A stretch of 64,000 nucleotides of DNA, from positions 89,144,070-89,208,069 of the forward strand of contig OX465282.1 in the NCBI GenBank assembly GCA_949987705.1, read 5' to 3'. The notes under the pieces were generated by a model. That model was not told the origin of the DNA. It ran no database searches and saw only the letters and a program-made list of their open reading frames with translations. A program made the translations under genes and the position numbers. Shown one piece after another: positions 12,841 through 24,640 of the stretch; position 1 is the first letter of the stretch; each line of letters opens with the position of its first letter. Origin of the DNA: Thereva unica. Taxonomy: Eukaryota > Arthropoda > Insecta > Diptera > Therevidae.

Positions 12841-13140
12841 AACCTGGAATATCAGTCCGATAGAGGCGCGAAACACTCGTCCTTAACCCTCCTCAGTCTG
12901 TTACTCTTGTATAGACAGAGCATCCAGGAATATAAAATCTAAATCTTCGTGGAGGTTGAGGTATCATTCGGTAACATATCGGAAAATCTTAGATCGTGTA
13001 GACCTTAGTTCGCAGGTGGCGTTACCCATGATTTATCTCTTTAATGTACCAGCACCATCAAAGGTACCTGCGGCCGTTGCTGCCGTGTATTGATGTATTA
13101 TCTGCTTTTTATTCCATGCGATAAATTTATCATATAAGTC
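12841..13140. other. Spacer, possibly LINE 5' sequence; nothing firmly recognised
   Basis: Lies between the start of the minus-strand RTE and the readable part of the next plus-strand LINE. No supported gene. Confidence 0.4.
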
Positions 13141-13142
13141 TT

Positions 13143-14640
13143 ATGTTATGCTACCAAAACTCTTCGAATCTATTATTTATTCTGCTATCGCCCCTATCTG
13201 CAAGAGGCTTATCTCAACAAACCAACATCGTTTTCTTGCAGCCCGTTCCACTACCGCTAATTTACTGGAGTTCTCTTCACACACAATTAGGGGCTTTGTC
13301 ACTGGGTTCCAAACTGACTGCGTCTACACAGACTTTAGTAAGGCTTTCGACAAGCTCTCCCACTCTATTATAGTTCTTAAACTAAAGAAATTAGGCTTTC
13401 CGCATGCCCTTGTGGTATGGTTCCAGTCGTACTTAGCCGATAGAACCTACCAGGTTCTATTCCGCGGAGTCAAATCTAAGAACATCGAAGCGTCCTCTGG
13501 AGTCCCTCAAGGTAGTCATCTTGGCCCTCTCCTTTTTATTTTATCAATTGACGATATTGTTACCTAGCTAAGGCACTGTAAAATCCTTATTTACGCGGAT
13601 GACATCAAACTGTATCGCCACATAAGGAGTATAGAGGATTGCAAACTTCTGCAAGCAGATCTAAACACCTTCTATTCTTGTTGTTCCAACAACAACCTTG
13701 TGCTTAATATTAGTAAATGCGAGATCATGACTTTTTGTAGGAAAAGTGGTTTTATAACTTATGACTATACTTTCCTCGACAACAAGGTCTCCCGTACTGA
13801 ATCTGTAATCGATCTTGGGGTTAGGTTAGAAAGTAAGTTGGATTTCTCCACCCACATCAATTATATCTCCTCCAAGGGCAATTCAGTCCTGGGATTTATA
13901 AAAAGATGGTCCAAAGAGTTCAACAACCCCCTCGACACTAAACACCTGTACGTATCTTTGGTTAGGCCTTTGCTTGACTACGCTTCCCAGGTATGGTCTC
14001 CTTACTACTCCTCCCATGTTAGTAGAATCGAATCAGTTCAAAGGAAGTTCGTCCGGTTTGCACTCAGCCACCTCCCGTGGGATGACCCATTTGCTCTTCC
14101 GCCTTATGAGAACAGGCTTAAATTGCTCAACTTAAGCTCTCTCCATAAGCGCCGTGAGGTCGCTGACGTTATATTCGTTCGTCGACTGATGAATGACAAG
14201 GTGGACTCTGGTTTCTTAAGAAGCCGCGCGTCATTTAGAGTGAATAACTACAACCTGAGAGGTGAACCTCTCTTGCACATTAATTCCTCTAACACCAATT
14301 ATGGCATGTTCGAACCCGTTAATCGCATGCTTATAAATACTAACAACAATAGGAGTGTGTTTAGCTTGCTAACTAGTGAAGTTGTCCTTAAAAGGACCCT
14401 TCTCAATGTGGCGTGACTCTCTGCGCGCCTCACTCCCCTTTTTAGTTTTGCATGCTTCTCTGTTTGATGTTTTTGATCTTTTATGTTTAGTCTTCTTAAT
14501 GTGACGTGAGTCCTTGGTGTACCCACTCCCTCTTTGTTGTAGCACGCTTCCTTGTAGAGTGTTTTAGTACTTATATTTATTTCTCTATGTTTGCATGTCT
14601 CAGCCGAGCCCACGTGGTCGTGGTAAATGTTTCTCAGCCC
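13143..14640 (+). pseudogene. LINE family A, reverse transcriptase with a single in-frame stop
   Basis: One reading frame from 13148 to 14416 encodes about 420 residues of reverse transcriptase, broken only by TAG at 13565-13567. Visible in order are motif A YTDFSKAFDKLSH, motif B SSGVPQGSHLGPLLF (just before the stop), motif C IYADDIKLY (just after it), LNISKCEIMTF, and the C-terminal LVRPLLDYASQVWSPYYSS. The copy is 5'-truncated, with no endonuclease. The 3' UTR after 14416 holds two loosely repeated units beginning CTCAATGTGGCGTGA / CTTAATGTGACGTGA. It is the less decayed relative of the fragment at 1-930 and probably a fairly recent insertion. Jockey-superfamily assignment is inferred. 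Confidence 0.9.
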
Positions 14641-15720
14641 AGATGAGAAATGCGCCTTCTGCCTTCAGAAGGAAACCTCGATTAACTCTATTAACACCGA
14701 CAAAATGATTGTTTTCGATAATCGATGTATATGGTTCTTGATATTGAAGTTGATGTCAACATCGATGATTTTACAGCATCGCCTATCCCTAGTGTGACGC
14801 AGGAGTTTTATTCATTCTACCCTAGGTCCAGACATGATATTCACAAACATAAAGGCTAGATCTTCATTGTGATCTAACATTAATCATACTCTGAGAATTG
14901 CCTTAACAAAAAAAAACATCTCACTTCTTTAATAAAAGCCACTCCTTAACAACCCAAATTCATTCTATATTGAACAATTCCTACATATCAAAAAAGAGTC
15001 ATGATTTCTGCAAAAGTCCAAATTCGTGAAATTTCATGCCTTAGGCCTTAAAAAAATTTTTTTTTTTATCAGAGTTCACAAAAACGAGATTTAGATTTCG
15101 GTGAAGAAATTGATTACTAATGTTGTACATCATTCATTTCTACAGTCATTTTCAGGTACGAGTTGAGCTGTTGCTCAACGTTTCAGCCAGTTCTAAGAAA
15201 TAGTATATATGTACATACATAACAGTTGATGGCTTTAATTGTAAGTCTTAAATAAATCTGAAACTTGTAGAAAAAACAGAAGCAGAAAAACTTTTCCTTT
15301 CGTAGAAACGCACAATAGGAATATGTAAATTGTGTCCTTTTGTAATTGTATAAATCAAAAGAAAGTCTTAAAGAAAGTTTCCAAAAGCTTCAAGTTACTT
15401 ACAGAAAGTTGTCAGGTAAATGACCCGGGGCATATTCATCAGCACTGCCACCCTTAAACTAAGCTCTTTACCATCCACTCCTCATCCAACTTCGCTAAGG
15501 AACCCAAAACTCTTGGTCAGCCCTCTCCCTATTTGTTCGAAGTATCGTACCAATAAATCCCTCAATGAAGGAGAGTTGCAAGGTCTTCAAAAAGAGCTTT
15601 TTTTACAGGACATCGAACTCTGCTCTTCCTCTGGAATCATATTGAAAATAGGGAAGTGTAGAAATATTTCCTTTTCCCCCGGTCAATTTTACACATCAAT
15701 TACTCTGTTGGTGATTTTGA
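14641..15720. other. Spacer, nothing firmly recognised
   Basis: AT-rich. The 117-codon plus frame near 15420-15773 resembles no family I know and has no promoter or splice support. Confidence 0.45.
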
Positions 15721-15726
15721 TAGACA

Positions 15727-15994
15727 TCATGTCAACCAGTTATCTGCAGGACGAGAAGAACCGAATTGAATAGGTCAAAAACACTAACCTTGAAAGGATA
15801 TTTCCTTCCGATATTTACTATCGCCGTGAACTGTGTAGCAGTTGACGTCACAACAAGTTCCGTGAGTTTTCATTTCGCCATCAATGTATAAATGGCTTCC
15901 TTGAAAGTTGGCAAGGACTTTTGAGATAAAAACCAGGTCACGTTGGATACCAATGCGTGATAAAAATGTTGCATCTTTATTTAGTTTTTTTTTT
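15727..15994 (-). CDS. Candidate 3'-terminal exon pair of an unrecognised small gene
   Basis: On the minus strand a well-composed frame (15994-15789) reads ...IGIQRDLVFISKVLANFQGS and HLYIDGEMKTHGTCCDVNCY. It ends at CAAG followed by a donor-like GTTAGT. About 44 bases later a TTCTCGTCCTGCAG acceptor leads into a few codons and TGA at 15729-15727. The upstream edge could be the acceptor ATATTACCCAG at about 15995. Cysteine spacing and splice-like borders favour a real exon over chance. Upstream exons were not found and the family is not recognised. It may be a gene remnant. Confidence 0.3.
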
Positions 15995-16119
15995 CTGGGT
16001 AATATAAGGGTAACTGACATACATGGGGAACACGTCAGTTACACTATACCAGCATGCTTTTTGGTTTAAGTGGGGGCTGGTACTTTCGGAAAATGAAAAT
16101 TCATTGTAGCTTAACTTAG

Positions 16120-16491
16120 TCTAAGCAAACATCGGAAGCTCCTTCATCTCCAAAAATACACGCAAGAAAAGGACAAATCCTCGAATTAGACTGGGGATTG
16201 GAAGCGATGTTTCGATTATGTAAAACGATTGACATATGTAAATCTCGTTCTATGATTATGAAAAAAATTAAAAATAAAAAGTTAAAAATAGTCACTTGGA
16301 CCCCAAAGGGGAAGATCTACAAAGTATTTTTAAAAATCGAGTATTTAACTGATTTGGAATCAAGACTGTGTGAACTAAGTTTCACAGCACGATTTATTGA
16401 TTCTAAAAAAGTTCTCAATATTTTGGGAGCTACAAGCAGGAATGCCTTCATTATACTATCTGTTGATAAATCAGTACAAACTCAAACGTAA
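16120..16491 (+). CDS. Unrecognised open frame of about 120 codons
   Basis: The frame is open from just after a stop near 16119 and includes KIHARKGQILELDWGLEAMF and later LKIVTWTPKGKIYKVFLKIE. It is lysine-rich in the middle and has no signal peptide, membrane segment or known motif. Internal ATGs are present but no promoter is apparent. It could be a fragment of a transposon protein or a chance frame. Confidence 0.2.
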   Translation, partial: SKQTSEAPSSPKIHARKGQILELDWGLEAMFRLCKTIDICKSRSMIMKKIKNKKLKIVTWTPKGKIYKVFLKIEYLTDLESRLCELSFTARFIDSKKVLNILGATSRNAFIILSVDKSVQTQT

Positions 16492-16619
16492 TGAATAACT
16501 ACTGGGCTCTTGTGCCTACTTTCCGTAATGGTAGGATTTCGTTTAAATAACAACAGATTGACTCGTAAAGGACCTATAGGCTCGGGAATTTGTACCCATT
16601 AAACTGCAATGGCATCCAG

Positions 16620-18000
16620 ATATGATCCTTTTCGGGTTGCGGCTGACAATATTGAAACTAAAGATACGATTCCAAACAAGGCTACAGACTTCAGACAGCA
16701 AACTGCAGATGGTCAATTTTGAACAAACGTTGGCTAAACCTCTACGCAAACTTATTGCCCTATCACACTTATCCGAAATTTATCCAGACTCCTGGAAACT
16801 TGCACATGTTCAGCCCATACCTTAAAAAAGATGACTCTAGCATTCCCTCCAACTACCACCCACTAGCACTTACTTCTATTCCAAAACCATAATCAACAAA
16901 AAACTTATGGGATATCAAGAATCCAACTGACTTATAAACGACAAACAGTACGGCTTTAGGCATAAATATCCACTGGCGATCATTTAGTTTGCATTATACA
17001 ACCGAAGTTTTCTTCGATTTGATGAATCTAGTCTGGCTGCTCTTGATATTTCCAAGGCTTTTGAAAGAGTATGGCACTCAGCTCTGCTAGCCAAACTCAA
17101 AGCAATTGACCCACTTCTACAGAACTAGATTGAGAGCTTTCTTTCTGGCCGTTCAATCAAAGTAGTATCGGATAGGGTCAATTCCGAACCCCACCTGATC
17201 TCTACGGAAGTCCCCCAGAGAGCAATTTTATCACCTGCTTTATTCCTTATCTTTATAAATGCCCTACTTTCAATCCCCTTCAACCCCCTTCTTAGTTTTG
17301 CTGATGATGGTACCCTACGTTATTCTTACGGCTTTGATAAAGCAAGAAAGCACGCGACAAATCCTGTCTTGATGATCGCGAGCGAATGTCCAACTCCATA
17401 AATAAAAACATTGAACTCATTCTAGGTTGGGGAAGCAAGAATCGTGTGGAATTTGACCCCACCAAAACAAAGTACTGTCTCCAATAAAACGTGCAACCCC
17501 TCTCCATCCGAATTAGTGAATCGTGTTGAACTAATGGCCGACCCATCCCTTAACATCTTAGGCGTGACATTAGCCAAAGACTTGCGTTGGAATGGCCACA
17601 TATACCAAATCGCCAAACAAGCTTGGGATTTCTCAATAGGTGTAAGTTCCTCCTCCAGCCATCGGCCCGTGCTGCAATATACAAGCCCAACATTCGCCTG
17701 CTTCGAAAACAACTCTCTACAACCTTGGTGTGGTTAGATAAAGTACAAAAAAGGGCCTTCAAACTTATCGGTGACGACACCGTTTGCTCCACCATCGAAA
17801 CCTTGAGCCACTGTAGGAATGTAGCAGAACCGACAAAACTAAATCGCTACTATCATAGTGATTGTTCCTGAAATAAACGCTCTCCTGCCTCCACGGCAAT
17901 CTTATGCCCGTAACACCAGATTGACATACTCATCCCATTCCCTCCATCTGGAACTCCTCCGTTCACGCACTCTTCAAACTAGTAACTCTTTTTTTATTGA
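16620..18000 (+). pseudogene. Degenerate LINE (family C), reverse transcriptase
   Basis: Plus-strand pieces in all three frames follow an RT: YPDSWKLAHVQPIP (16785-16824), SIPSNYHPLALTS, the altered motif A region near 17040-17100, the motif B area around 17205-17240, and C-terminal blocks SLNILGVTLAKDLRWNGHIY (17548-17610) and LDKVQKRAFKLIGDDTVCST followed by HCRNV (about 17735-17825). Stops and shifts occur every few dozen codons, so this is an old copy. A short piece with the same C-terminal word pattern (SQSRNVVALTTFFQLYHSD) reappears at about 51355-51470 beside a cuticular gene promoter. Confidence 0.75.
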
Positions 18001-18009
18001 TGATAGGGG

Positions 18010-19310
18010 GTAGAAAGAAAAAACCTAGATTGGCATTTTACTCACTATACAACAGATGTGGCCACAACAGGTCATATCGTGGCTTAAAGTTACTCCGAGG
18101 ATTTTAGCACAATCGGCACGCTGAATAGGATTGCTATTTAATGGACAAAGAATTGCTGCAAGTTTCCTGAAAATACACGGAGCAATAGCAAAGGAAGCAG
18201 CTTTCGTGTTGCTACGCAATGATTGTTTGTATTAGTGAGATATCAAACTCTTTGACTCTGGTCGGGTGTTTATTTAAATCATTATGATTAATAATTAATT
18301 AGATATACATAATAATGGATGAAAATAGTGCGTTTGTGATTTCTGCTGCAGCGGCGGCATGTTTTTTCCACTTTTAATTGAAAGTTTATAATTTTTAACA
18401 CCATGACAACGTATTAATTCTTAGTTAGTGCGTGCTTTCCGTGTTTGCAGGTCAAAAACAGAAACACAAAAGTCTCCACCGAAGCACGAAACTCTCCACT
18501 TATTTCATTTCCGCTCGCCTCCCTTTCCCCAAAAAAGCTTTTGCTTCGGAAGCATGGTCCCTCGTGTATGAATGGCCAATATGACTTTGGGAGAACCAGA
18601 CTAGAATTTACAGAATGGCTAAAACCAGATATTGCGACTTGCCTGGATTGAGTTATAGGCGATTAACCGAAGCCCATAGAAGAACATTTTATAAGCCCTC
18701 GGATAATTTCCGCACTCCTGACACCAATAGATCCTTAGGTATAGAGATGTACAACTGTACATCATTGGCGTAAATGTGGATTTTTGAGTTGCTTACTACT
18801 GCAGAAATGTCATTAATGAATATACCTACTGAATAAGAGAGGGTCAAAAATTGAACCTTGCAGAACACCACAATAGAGGATGGTTGAAATTGAAGGACGA
18901 TTATGCAACGGTTATTTTAGAAACTATGCATAAGCTTGAGAGCAGGCGAGGAGAAACTAAACTGTGTGTGGAGTTTTCGAGAATTGGGGAGTGGTCAACA
19001 TTATCAAAAACCTTGGAAAAGTCTAGTAGTACAAGATAGCAGACTTGGTTCTCATCTATGTAATTCCTAATGTCGGTTGTGATTTTAAGAAGTGCAGTAT
19101 CATAGCTGTGGGATTTTAGAAGACTAGATTGGCAGGGATTTGTAAGCTGATAACGTTAACAGAGCACTACAATTTGAAATGCAATCAGTTTCTCAAGAAC
19201 TTTTGCTAAAAACGGTAAGATATTAATAGGACGGAAGTCCGCAGGGCGGCCAGGGAAGAGCATTTGGCAACAGTCAGTACAAGGGCATATTTCCAAGAAA
19301 TGGGAATGCA
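18010..19310 (-). pseudogene. Degenerate LINE (family D), reverse transcriptase, with an internal insertion
   Basis: Read downward on the minus strand: PINILPFLAKVLEKLIAFQI (about 19250-19190), LLDFSKVFDNVDH (motif A, about 19040-18990), a motif C variant SKIHIYANDVQLYIS (about 18785-18740), NRL*LNPGKSQYLVL (about 18660), and then, after a gap, CAKILGVTLSHDMTCCGHI (about 18110-18050). Between the last two blocks about 350 bases (18240-18590) do not belong to the RT and look inserted. The motif C aspartate pair is broken (ND). Stops are scattered throughout. Confidence 0.7.
18240..18590. other. Sequence interrupting the LINE at 18.0-19.3 kb
   Basis: The block starts after GAGATATCAAACTCTTTGAC and contains MDENSAFVISAAAAACFF as a short plus-strand frame (18315 onward) and a CAG acceptor-like site near 18450. 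The alanine-rich start resembles N-termini of some DNA transposase or host exons, but no family is established. Exact borders and target duplications could not be seen. Confidence 0.3.
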
Positions 19311-19742
19311 TGAATTAATCAAATGAGTTATGAGACATTGCACCATGACGTGACAAACGACATAACGGACTAGTAATACAAAGGGTGACTCCTGAGCTTA
19401 GAACAGACTCATAAAAAAAGTATCCGACTACCATCCAGGTTCGGTTCTTCATAAAACTATGCTCTAAATAAAGCTTTAATGTTATGACGAAAAGAATTGC
19501 ACTTACCGTTGAGATTTTGTGCATTAATCGCTTCTTATGTTTCAAAAGTAAGCACTTTCCATCATTAAACACTTGACCTTTTGGAAATAAAGTGTGACAT
19601 CGACAGAGACGGTGTTAGCCTGAGATTTGACGCTATTCAATAATACTATCTTGAATGAACGGCCGGGCCGGAAAGTAAACGATCTAGGTCTTCAGAACTA
19701 AGTCAATAGCAGAGCAGGGTGCCAAATTTTATCAAAACCCTT

Positions 19743-20758
19743 AGGGGTCATCCATAAATTAGGTGAGGCGTTTAAAGGGGGAGGGGGTCGAGTGGAATCT
19801 CACCCATTCTTACGTGGGGGGAGAGGGGGTTTCGCCAAATATCACTTAATTTTTTCCCCATCAAGAAACAGAAGTTAAGTAAAAAATGTTTCTCCACTAA
19901 AAAAACCCCATTTACGTGCAGGCCGCTGGCAGGCCATGGGTATGGGAAATGCTGTTTCCGCTTTCGTGCCAATATGTTGGTGCCTTTAGGCAGCTCCAGA
20001 CTCACGCCGTGAACACCCGCGAATACGAGTGTGGGTGGCTTTCGTTCCTAGTTCGCGACTTGCGTTTAGGTCCGGTGTAAATTCGACCCGTAAATTCATG
20101 GCTTGAGACTGAATAGAAGTTCAGATCTTCAGGCACAAACTAACGATAAGTAGCCACACACATAAAGACTTTTGCCAGTTTTTTTGAACTACAGATGCCA
20201 TCCAGATGGCGTCGGGGAGGTGGGTGGCGATACTTGCCTTTAAGGCGAGAACTTTCAAGCCACGGCCTGCCGTGTGAAAGGGGGCCTAAAGATGTGGCGA
20301 AATCATACACAAAAATTTTTATGCGAACGCCAGATAGAACCATAATAGTCCCTCGATTGTCTAGCAGCCACCGGCCAGCCAAACCCGCTACTCTACGAAT
20401 GCTGCGGCGTACGAGCCGACTAAAACTGACCCGCAGAAAAGCCATTAGAATATAGAACTACAGGAAGGACCCTCGCCGAATTTTAGCGTAATGAAATTCT
20501 GGTTGAGTCTGAACGCTCACGTTTTAGTAGTTGTGTGTCCATTACAAGCGGGGTAAGTATGATTTCGATATCGGTTATATTTAATCATGTGTCTACGCCC
20601 GTAAATACGTATTTTAGTGTTCTTTCAAAATCTGAAAAATCTCACGTGTGATTAGGGCGGAGGGGGAGGGAGTCGAGCCAAATCTCAGGACATCTCACCA
20701 AAGAGGGGAGCCCCCCTCCCCAAATCCCAAAAATCGCCTCACTTAATTTATATCCAGA
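19743..20758. mobile_element. MITE-like element of about 1 kb with imperfect TAAATTA-GTGAGGCG ends
   Basis: The left end GGGTCATCCATAAATTAGG then TGAGGCG is mirrored on the right by CGCCTCACTTAATTTATATCC. Subterminal G-rich/C-rich stretches containing GGGGGAGGGGGTCGAG-like and GAGGGGGAGGGAGTCGAG words are also mirrored. The interior (about 19900-20560) is unusually GC-rich and shows no convincing gene; the ORFs at 20140-20455 are shadows of this composition. Target duplications cannot be read with certainty. A short LINE-like scrap (KGFDKIWHPALL, minus strand, about 19745-19705) touches its left border. Confidence 0.6.
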
Positions 20759-20764
20759 GTAACT

Positions 20765-21660
20765 TGTCCAAGTGTTCTGCCCCCGGTGGACGTTTTTTTT
20801 TGTTCTGAAACCATAATATTCGTTATTGACTCATTGCACCCCATAAACATTCTGTAATTTTGGAAAGAATAGAAGTACCTAATGTCCTGTCGTGTGTAAT
20901 GTGTTTATATAAGAATATTGAACATGACTACTCAAGTCCGGTTTAATTTTAAACATTTGTTCCATAAAGATCCATCATGTATGATGCTCTTTCTGTTATA
21001 TACCCCTACTTTATAATTAGATATAAAGTCTTTGTTACAGAGTTTTCTTGTACAGAAATGCATTGCTCACCAACCATTCTCCATATCATCCCACGACATC
21101 CTTCCATATATTACGAACTCTGTTGGTCAAAGGTGCAAATTCTGATGCGGCAACATATGTAAATGCAAAATGCATTTCTAAATATATTTTTGTCACATCT
21201 CCACCATGGTCCTTTATATTTGCATAGCTTCATTAATGCAATAATTGCAGAGGAATCTATTTCAGGACTGAACTAGACTTCATTGGTAGCACAAATAAAG
21301 AGGACTGTCCTGGAATTGACATATTAAACACTACTAATCAACTGGTAATTATGTGGGATGCAGCTTCATTGAATGCCCACATGAGTTCCAGGAAAGGTTT
21401 CATAATTAAAGCCGTGGTTTCATAATTAAAGCCTGTTCTTTATCGCAAAAGCTTTGTGTAATTTACATGTTATAATGCGGAAAAGAGCAGTTGATTGTGT
21501 ATTTGTTTTCTTGAAAAATAATGTTAAATTCAAAAAATCGATTATTACAAAATTTTATTTTAGGTGTGAATAAATGAATTTTGTTATTTCAGCTTTCTGT
21601 CTCGTTACAAAAATTCACCATCGTTGTGCACTTTGCATACGAAATTATCGCACGCCGCCG
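20765..21660. other. Spacer upstream of cuticular gene 1
   Basis: No supported gene. The last ~200 bases presumably include upstream control sequence of the cuticular gene, but no specific factor site is recognised. Confidence 0.4.
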
Positions 21661-21674
21661 AAATGTGGAATTAC

Positions 21675-21680
21675 TATAAA
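21675..21680 (+). promoter_or_regulatory. TATA box of cuticular gene 1
   Basis: CTATAAAAGC lies 85-90 bases upstream of the ATG at 21765, the same arrangement as in the other four cuticular genes here. Confidence 0.8.
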
Positions 21681-21764
21681 AGCGGCCAGCAACTGTGGAG
21701 TAGTATCGCATTTCTTCTGCGCCTTTCGTTTTAACAACAGAAACCACAAACCAAACTTAACAAA

Positions 21765-22234
21765 ATGTTCAAATTCGTAAGTTGATTAAATATGGTTGGT
21801 TTAGAAGATTTTATAATTATTTTTATTTATTGCAGATCACAGTTTGCTTCATGGCCATCGCTTGCGTTTCTGCTAAACCAGGTGTATTGGCACCCTTGGC
21901 TGCTGCACCTTTAGCTGCTGCATCAGTTGTAGCTCCTTATGCATCAAGCTACAATGCTCACTCTATAGCGCATTCTGCTGCATATGCTGCTGCTCCTTTA
22001 GCTGCTCCATTGGCTGCTCCTTTGGCTGCTCCTTTAGCTGTTCCTTTGGCTGCACCACTTGCTGCTGGATTTGCTTCCCCATACACTGCTGCATATGCTG
22101 CTCCATACTCTGCTGCCTATACTGCTCCATACGCAGCTGCCTATGCTGCTCCTTACTCTGCTGCATATGCTGCTCCATTAGCTGCCCCCTATGCAGCTTA
22201 CGCTGCTGCTCCAGCTCCATACCTTTTGAAGTAA
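21765..22234 (+). CDS. Alanine-rich cuticular protein 1 (two exons)
   Basis: Secreted structural protein expected in the cuticle. Exon 1 (21765-21776) encodes MFKF and ends at a GTAAGT donor. A 59-bp intron ends in TTATTGCAG, and exon 2 runs 21836-22234, giving about 136 residues in phase 0. The signal peptide is MFKFITVCFMAIACVSA with a likely cut before KPGVLAP. The body is built of AAPLAAP and AYAAPYSA-type units plus a unique early block SSYNAHSIAHSAAY. No Rebers-Riddiford chitin-binding motif is present, so it fits the low-complexity alanine-rich cuticular class. It lacks the QVVARNYNGL block that genes 2-5 share. The start was chosen for the conserved MFK exon, because the single long frame from 21782 would begin inside the intron. 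A polyadenylation signal AATAAA is at 22265-22270. Confidence 0.88.
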
Positions 22235-22533
22235 ACGTGATGACTTTGTAGCATAGTTTCTGTAAATAAATTTCTTAAATATTGAATTTCGTCTTTTCAC
22301 AACTAATTATATACTATTTATAATTTTTAAACGTTCCTTATTTAGAAAGGCCAATGGCTAATTAGAGGTAAAACTAGACCACATATGCCTAGAAAGAACA
22401 TAACTACTCAAGGACTAGTCCGCCTGGTAGAGTGGCGGGGTAGAAGTCAGCCTCAGAGCCCTCTGGTTTTGCGGCAAAGATCATAGCAACTTCCTAGGGC
22501 TAATGAATCAAGGAACTACAATACAAAGTGCGC

Positions 22534-22765
22534 AAAGTGATGGCCTCGGTTGTATAGGTAGTAAGGCGGCTGGCTACCATCCCAGAGGTTCCGAGTTCGA
22601 ATCCCAGCACCACCACGGTCCTTCGCCTTTCTCACTTTCCTCACCTACATAACTTTCCTTCTTTCATCTTCCCTCCTTACATTCTTTATAGGACCTTCCC
22701 GAGCCCTTCCCCGCTCCGCCAAGCACATGTAATCGCTTGGTTAATGAGATTCAACTCGTTTCCCT
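22534..22765 (+). mobile_element. tRNA-derived SINE, copy 1
   Basis: The head has a tRNA-like promoter: GCCTCGGTTGTATAGGTAG in the A-box region and GAGTTCGAATCCC as B box. After it comes a body with cacctacataactttcct and ttccccgctccgcca, ending near gattcaactcgttt. The same head and body, in the same order, occur inverted at 40920-41152. A T/C-rich tract follows the body. No intact tRNA is present, because the anticodon loop and acceptor stem are not proper. Confidence 0.8.
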
Positions 22766-22899
22766 TCTTCCTTCACTTCTCCCTCTCTCTTCACTATCTT
22801 CCGACTAGAGCTTGCTGTTCGACATTGCACTCTATATGAAAAAAAAAATAGATTGCCGACATTACAAAGGGGCTTTCCCTGAGCCTCTAGTCTTTCACA

Positions 22900-24640
22900 T
22901 AAAAAAAACATGGGATGTCACTACATTATATAGAGCCAAAAAAGCTGGGCAATAGTACAAAAAGGTTGGCATCATCATAAAAATTTCGGTCCTTATGCTT
23001 TTCAGGTCGCGCAAACCGAATTTGAAGTCTACAATGTCAAACTCAAGACGGCTGACATAAAATGGACACAGTCGCGGTATACTAGAAAATCTTATTTAAC
23101 TATCTTCAGAGTCACATGCATCGCCAACATCTATCATAAAACCGTCAAAGCTCAGAAGCGTCCCCGGATGAAAACTTTTCGTCTGTTTTTCAAGTGTTTC
23201 ACGAAACTTGAAATGTAGGGATCAGAAGCAATCATCATGCATTTGAAAAACATTTTCCTTTGCGCGGTTTCAAGGCCGAAATTTGTCAGACTTCATCATT
23301 GAATTTGATATTTCCGCTTATGGCGTGAAAGGCAATGCAAGATATTAGAAGTTTTCCCTGCTAGATAGCGGCATGAGATCAAGCACTTTGAGCCTATCTA
23401 AGTAATGCGGTAGGGTTTGGCAGTTATAGGGGTCCTGTAGATTTCGCAGTCCGAAAAGAAATCCCTTTTGAATGGATTCGATCCTTCTGCTGCTTACTTT
23501 GAACATAGGATCACAGGTAGGAGAGGCATATTCCAGGATAGGGCGGACTAAAGAACAGAAGAGTATTTTTGTGACCCATACATTACCGAACTCTTTGGAT
23601 TTTCTCTTAATGACCCCAGAAGTTTGTCGGCTCTGGCAGAAATATTATCGTAGTGCAGGTTTAAGGTGTGGAGATAAGGTCTAGCCATTTACCACAAGAA
23701 TTTGGTTGTCCGGGTTTAGATAATTGCCTTAAAAAGTTTCGATAAGCATTATATCGATGGCATTAATGGAAGAAGTAAATTATTATGTTCCTCGTCGGAG
23801 ATGAAAGAACTATTAGACCGGTTAAATCACCTAGGATAAATATGACGTCATTACTACAGAATATCTCGTTAACTTGTAATAAATCATCATAATTGGATTT
23901 GCGGAATTAAGGGGGATGTAGAACATTCCCATGAATATATGTTAAAGAATCTTTGACTGCTATAAAGGCTCTACCCTCTCTTGTGAAACCAGTGGAACTG
24001 TAGTCTCTATCGCGCCTGTTGTCCAGCTGCTGACCAAGATCTCTTCATTTAGGAATGAATCATTTAACAAGTTTTGGTAAGTACAACCACTACAGTTGTG
24101 AGAAAAGATTCTTATCTCGGGTAGGATAGGTTTACGGAGAAACGACGGAGTGGGATCTGCCATTGGGGAAGTAACTAGTTACGGGCGGTAATATCTGTTT
24201 TTCTCATTACGGCTTTAGTTGATTTCGTAATGCTCGTGTTACCCAGTGTACAGTTCGACCAAGGCAGCATGATCCGTGCGAAGACTTTCCTTGGCGATGA
24301 TAAGACTGGGTACTGGTTTTACCATGAATACAGGTAGAATCAGGCTTATTATGCATTTTGGCGAGGAAAAGCCTTACTTTGTCAAAAACCTTCCTTCCTC
24401 TTAACCGATATAGCAAATATTGACTCTAACTCGAGTCTACTGAGATCACAGGTGGTTGAAACGGGCTCAACAAAGGAGGTTTTGCAGTGGGGAAATTGTT
24501 GGTGTGGCTTACAGAAATATCCATCAATTTCTGTGTGTCATTCGTAACCGAAGGAGGTTGTGTCGGAATCACATTAATATCCGCGTAGGAACGACCGCCG
24601 ACAGTGATGTGGCTACGAAATAAGTTTGGGTAGGCATTGT
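22900..24640 (-). pseudogene. Degenerate LINE (family E), C-terminal RT and endonuclease remnants
   Basis: On the minus strand, 23590-23440 reads LFCSLVRPILEYASPTCDP and RRIESIQKGFLFGLRNLQD, the conserved C-terminal region of LINE reverse transcriptases. Upstream (higher coordinates) are SLTYIHGNVLHPPKF and NDVIFILGDLTGL (about 23950-23820), like a LINE endonuclease. The frame at 24163-23960 and that at 24416-24207 (KVRLFLAKMHNKP) may belong to the endonuclease start and ORF1. The RT catalytic core is missing, so the copy has a large internal deletion. The outer limits are approximate. Confidence 0.6.

Noticed and set aside
18445..18651. 68-codon plus frame as a transposase exon
   Set aside because: A CAG acceptor-like site precedes it, but the protein matches no transposase pattern I can name, and part of the stretch belongs to the minus-strand LINE.
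21963..22220. Minus-strand Q/M/E-rich frame opposite cuticular gene 1 (similar ones at 30901, 47235, 51807, 57105)
   Set aside because: These are reverse complements of the GCT/GCA/CCA alanine-proline repeats. They have no start context, signal or known domain.
22534..22610. tRNA gene
   Set aside because: A and B box sequences are present but there is no cloverleaf with paired acceptor stem, and the same head occurs with a shared body at 41 kb, so it is a SINE.
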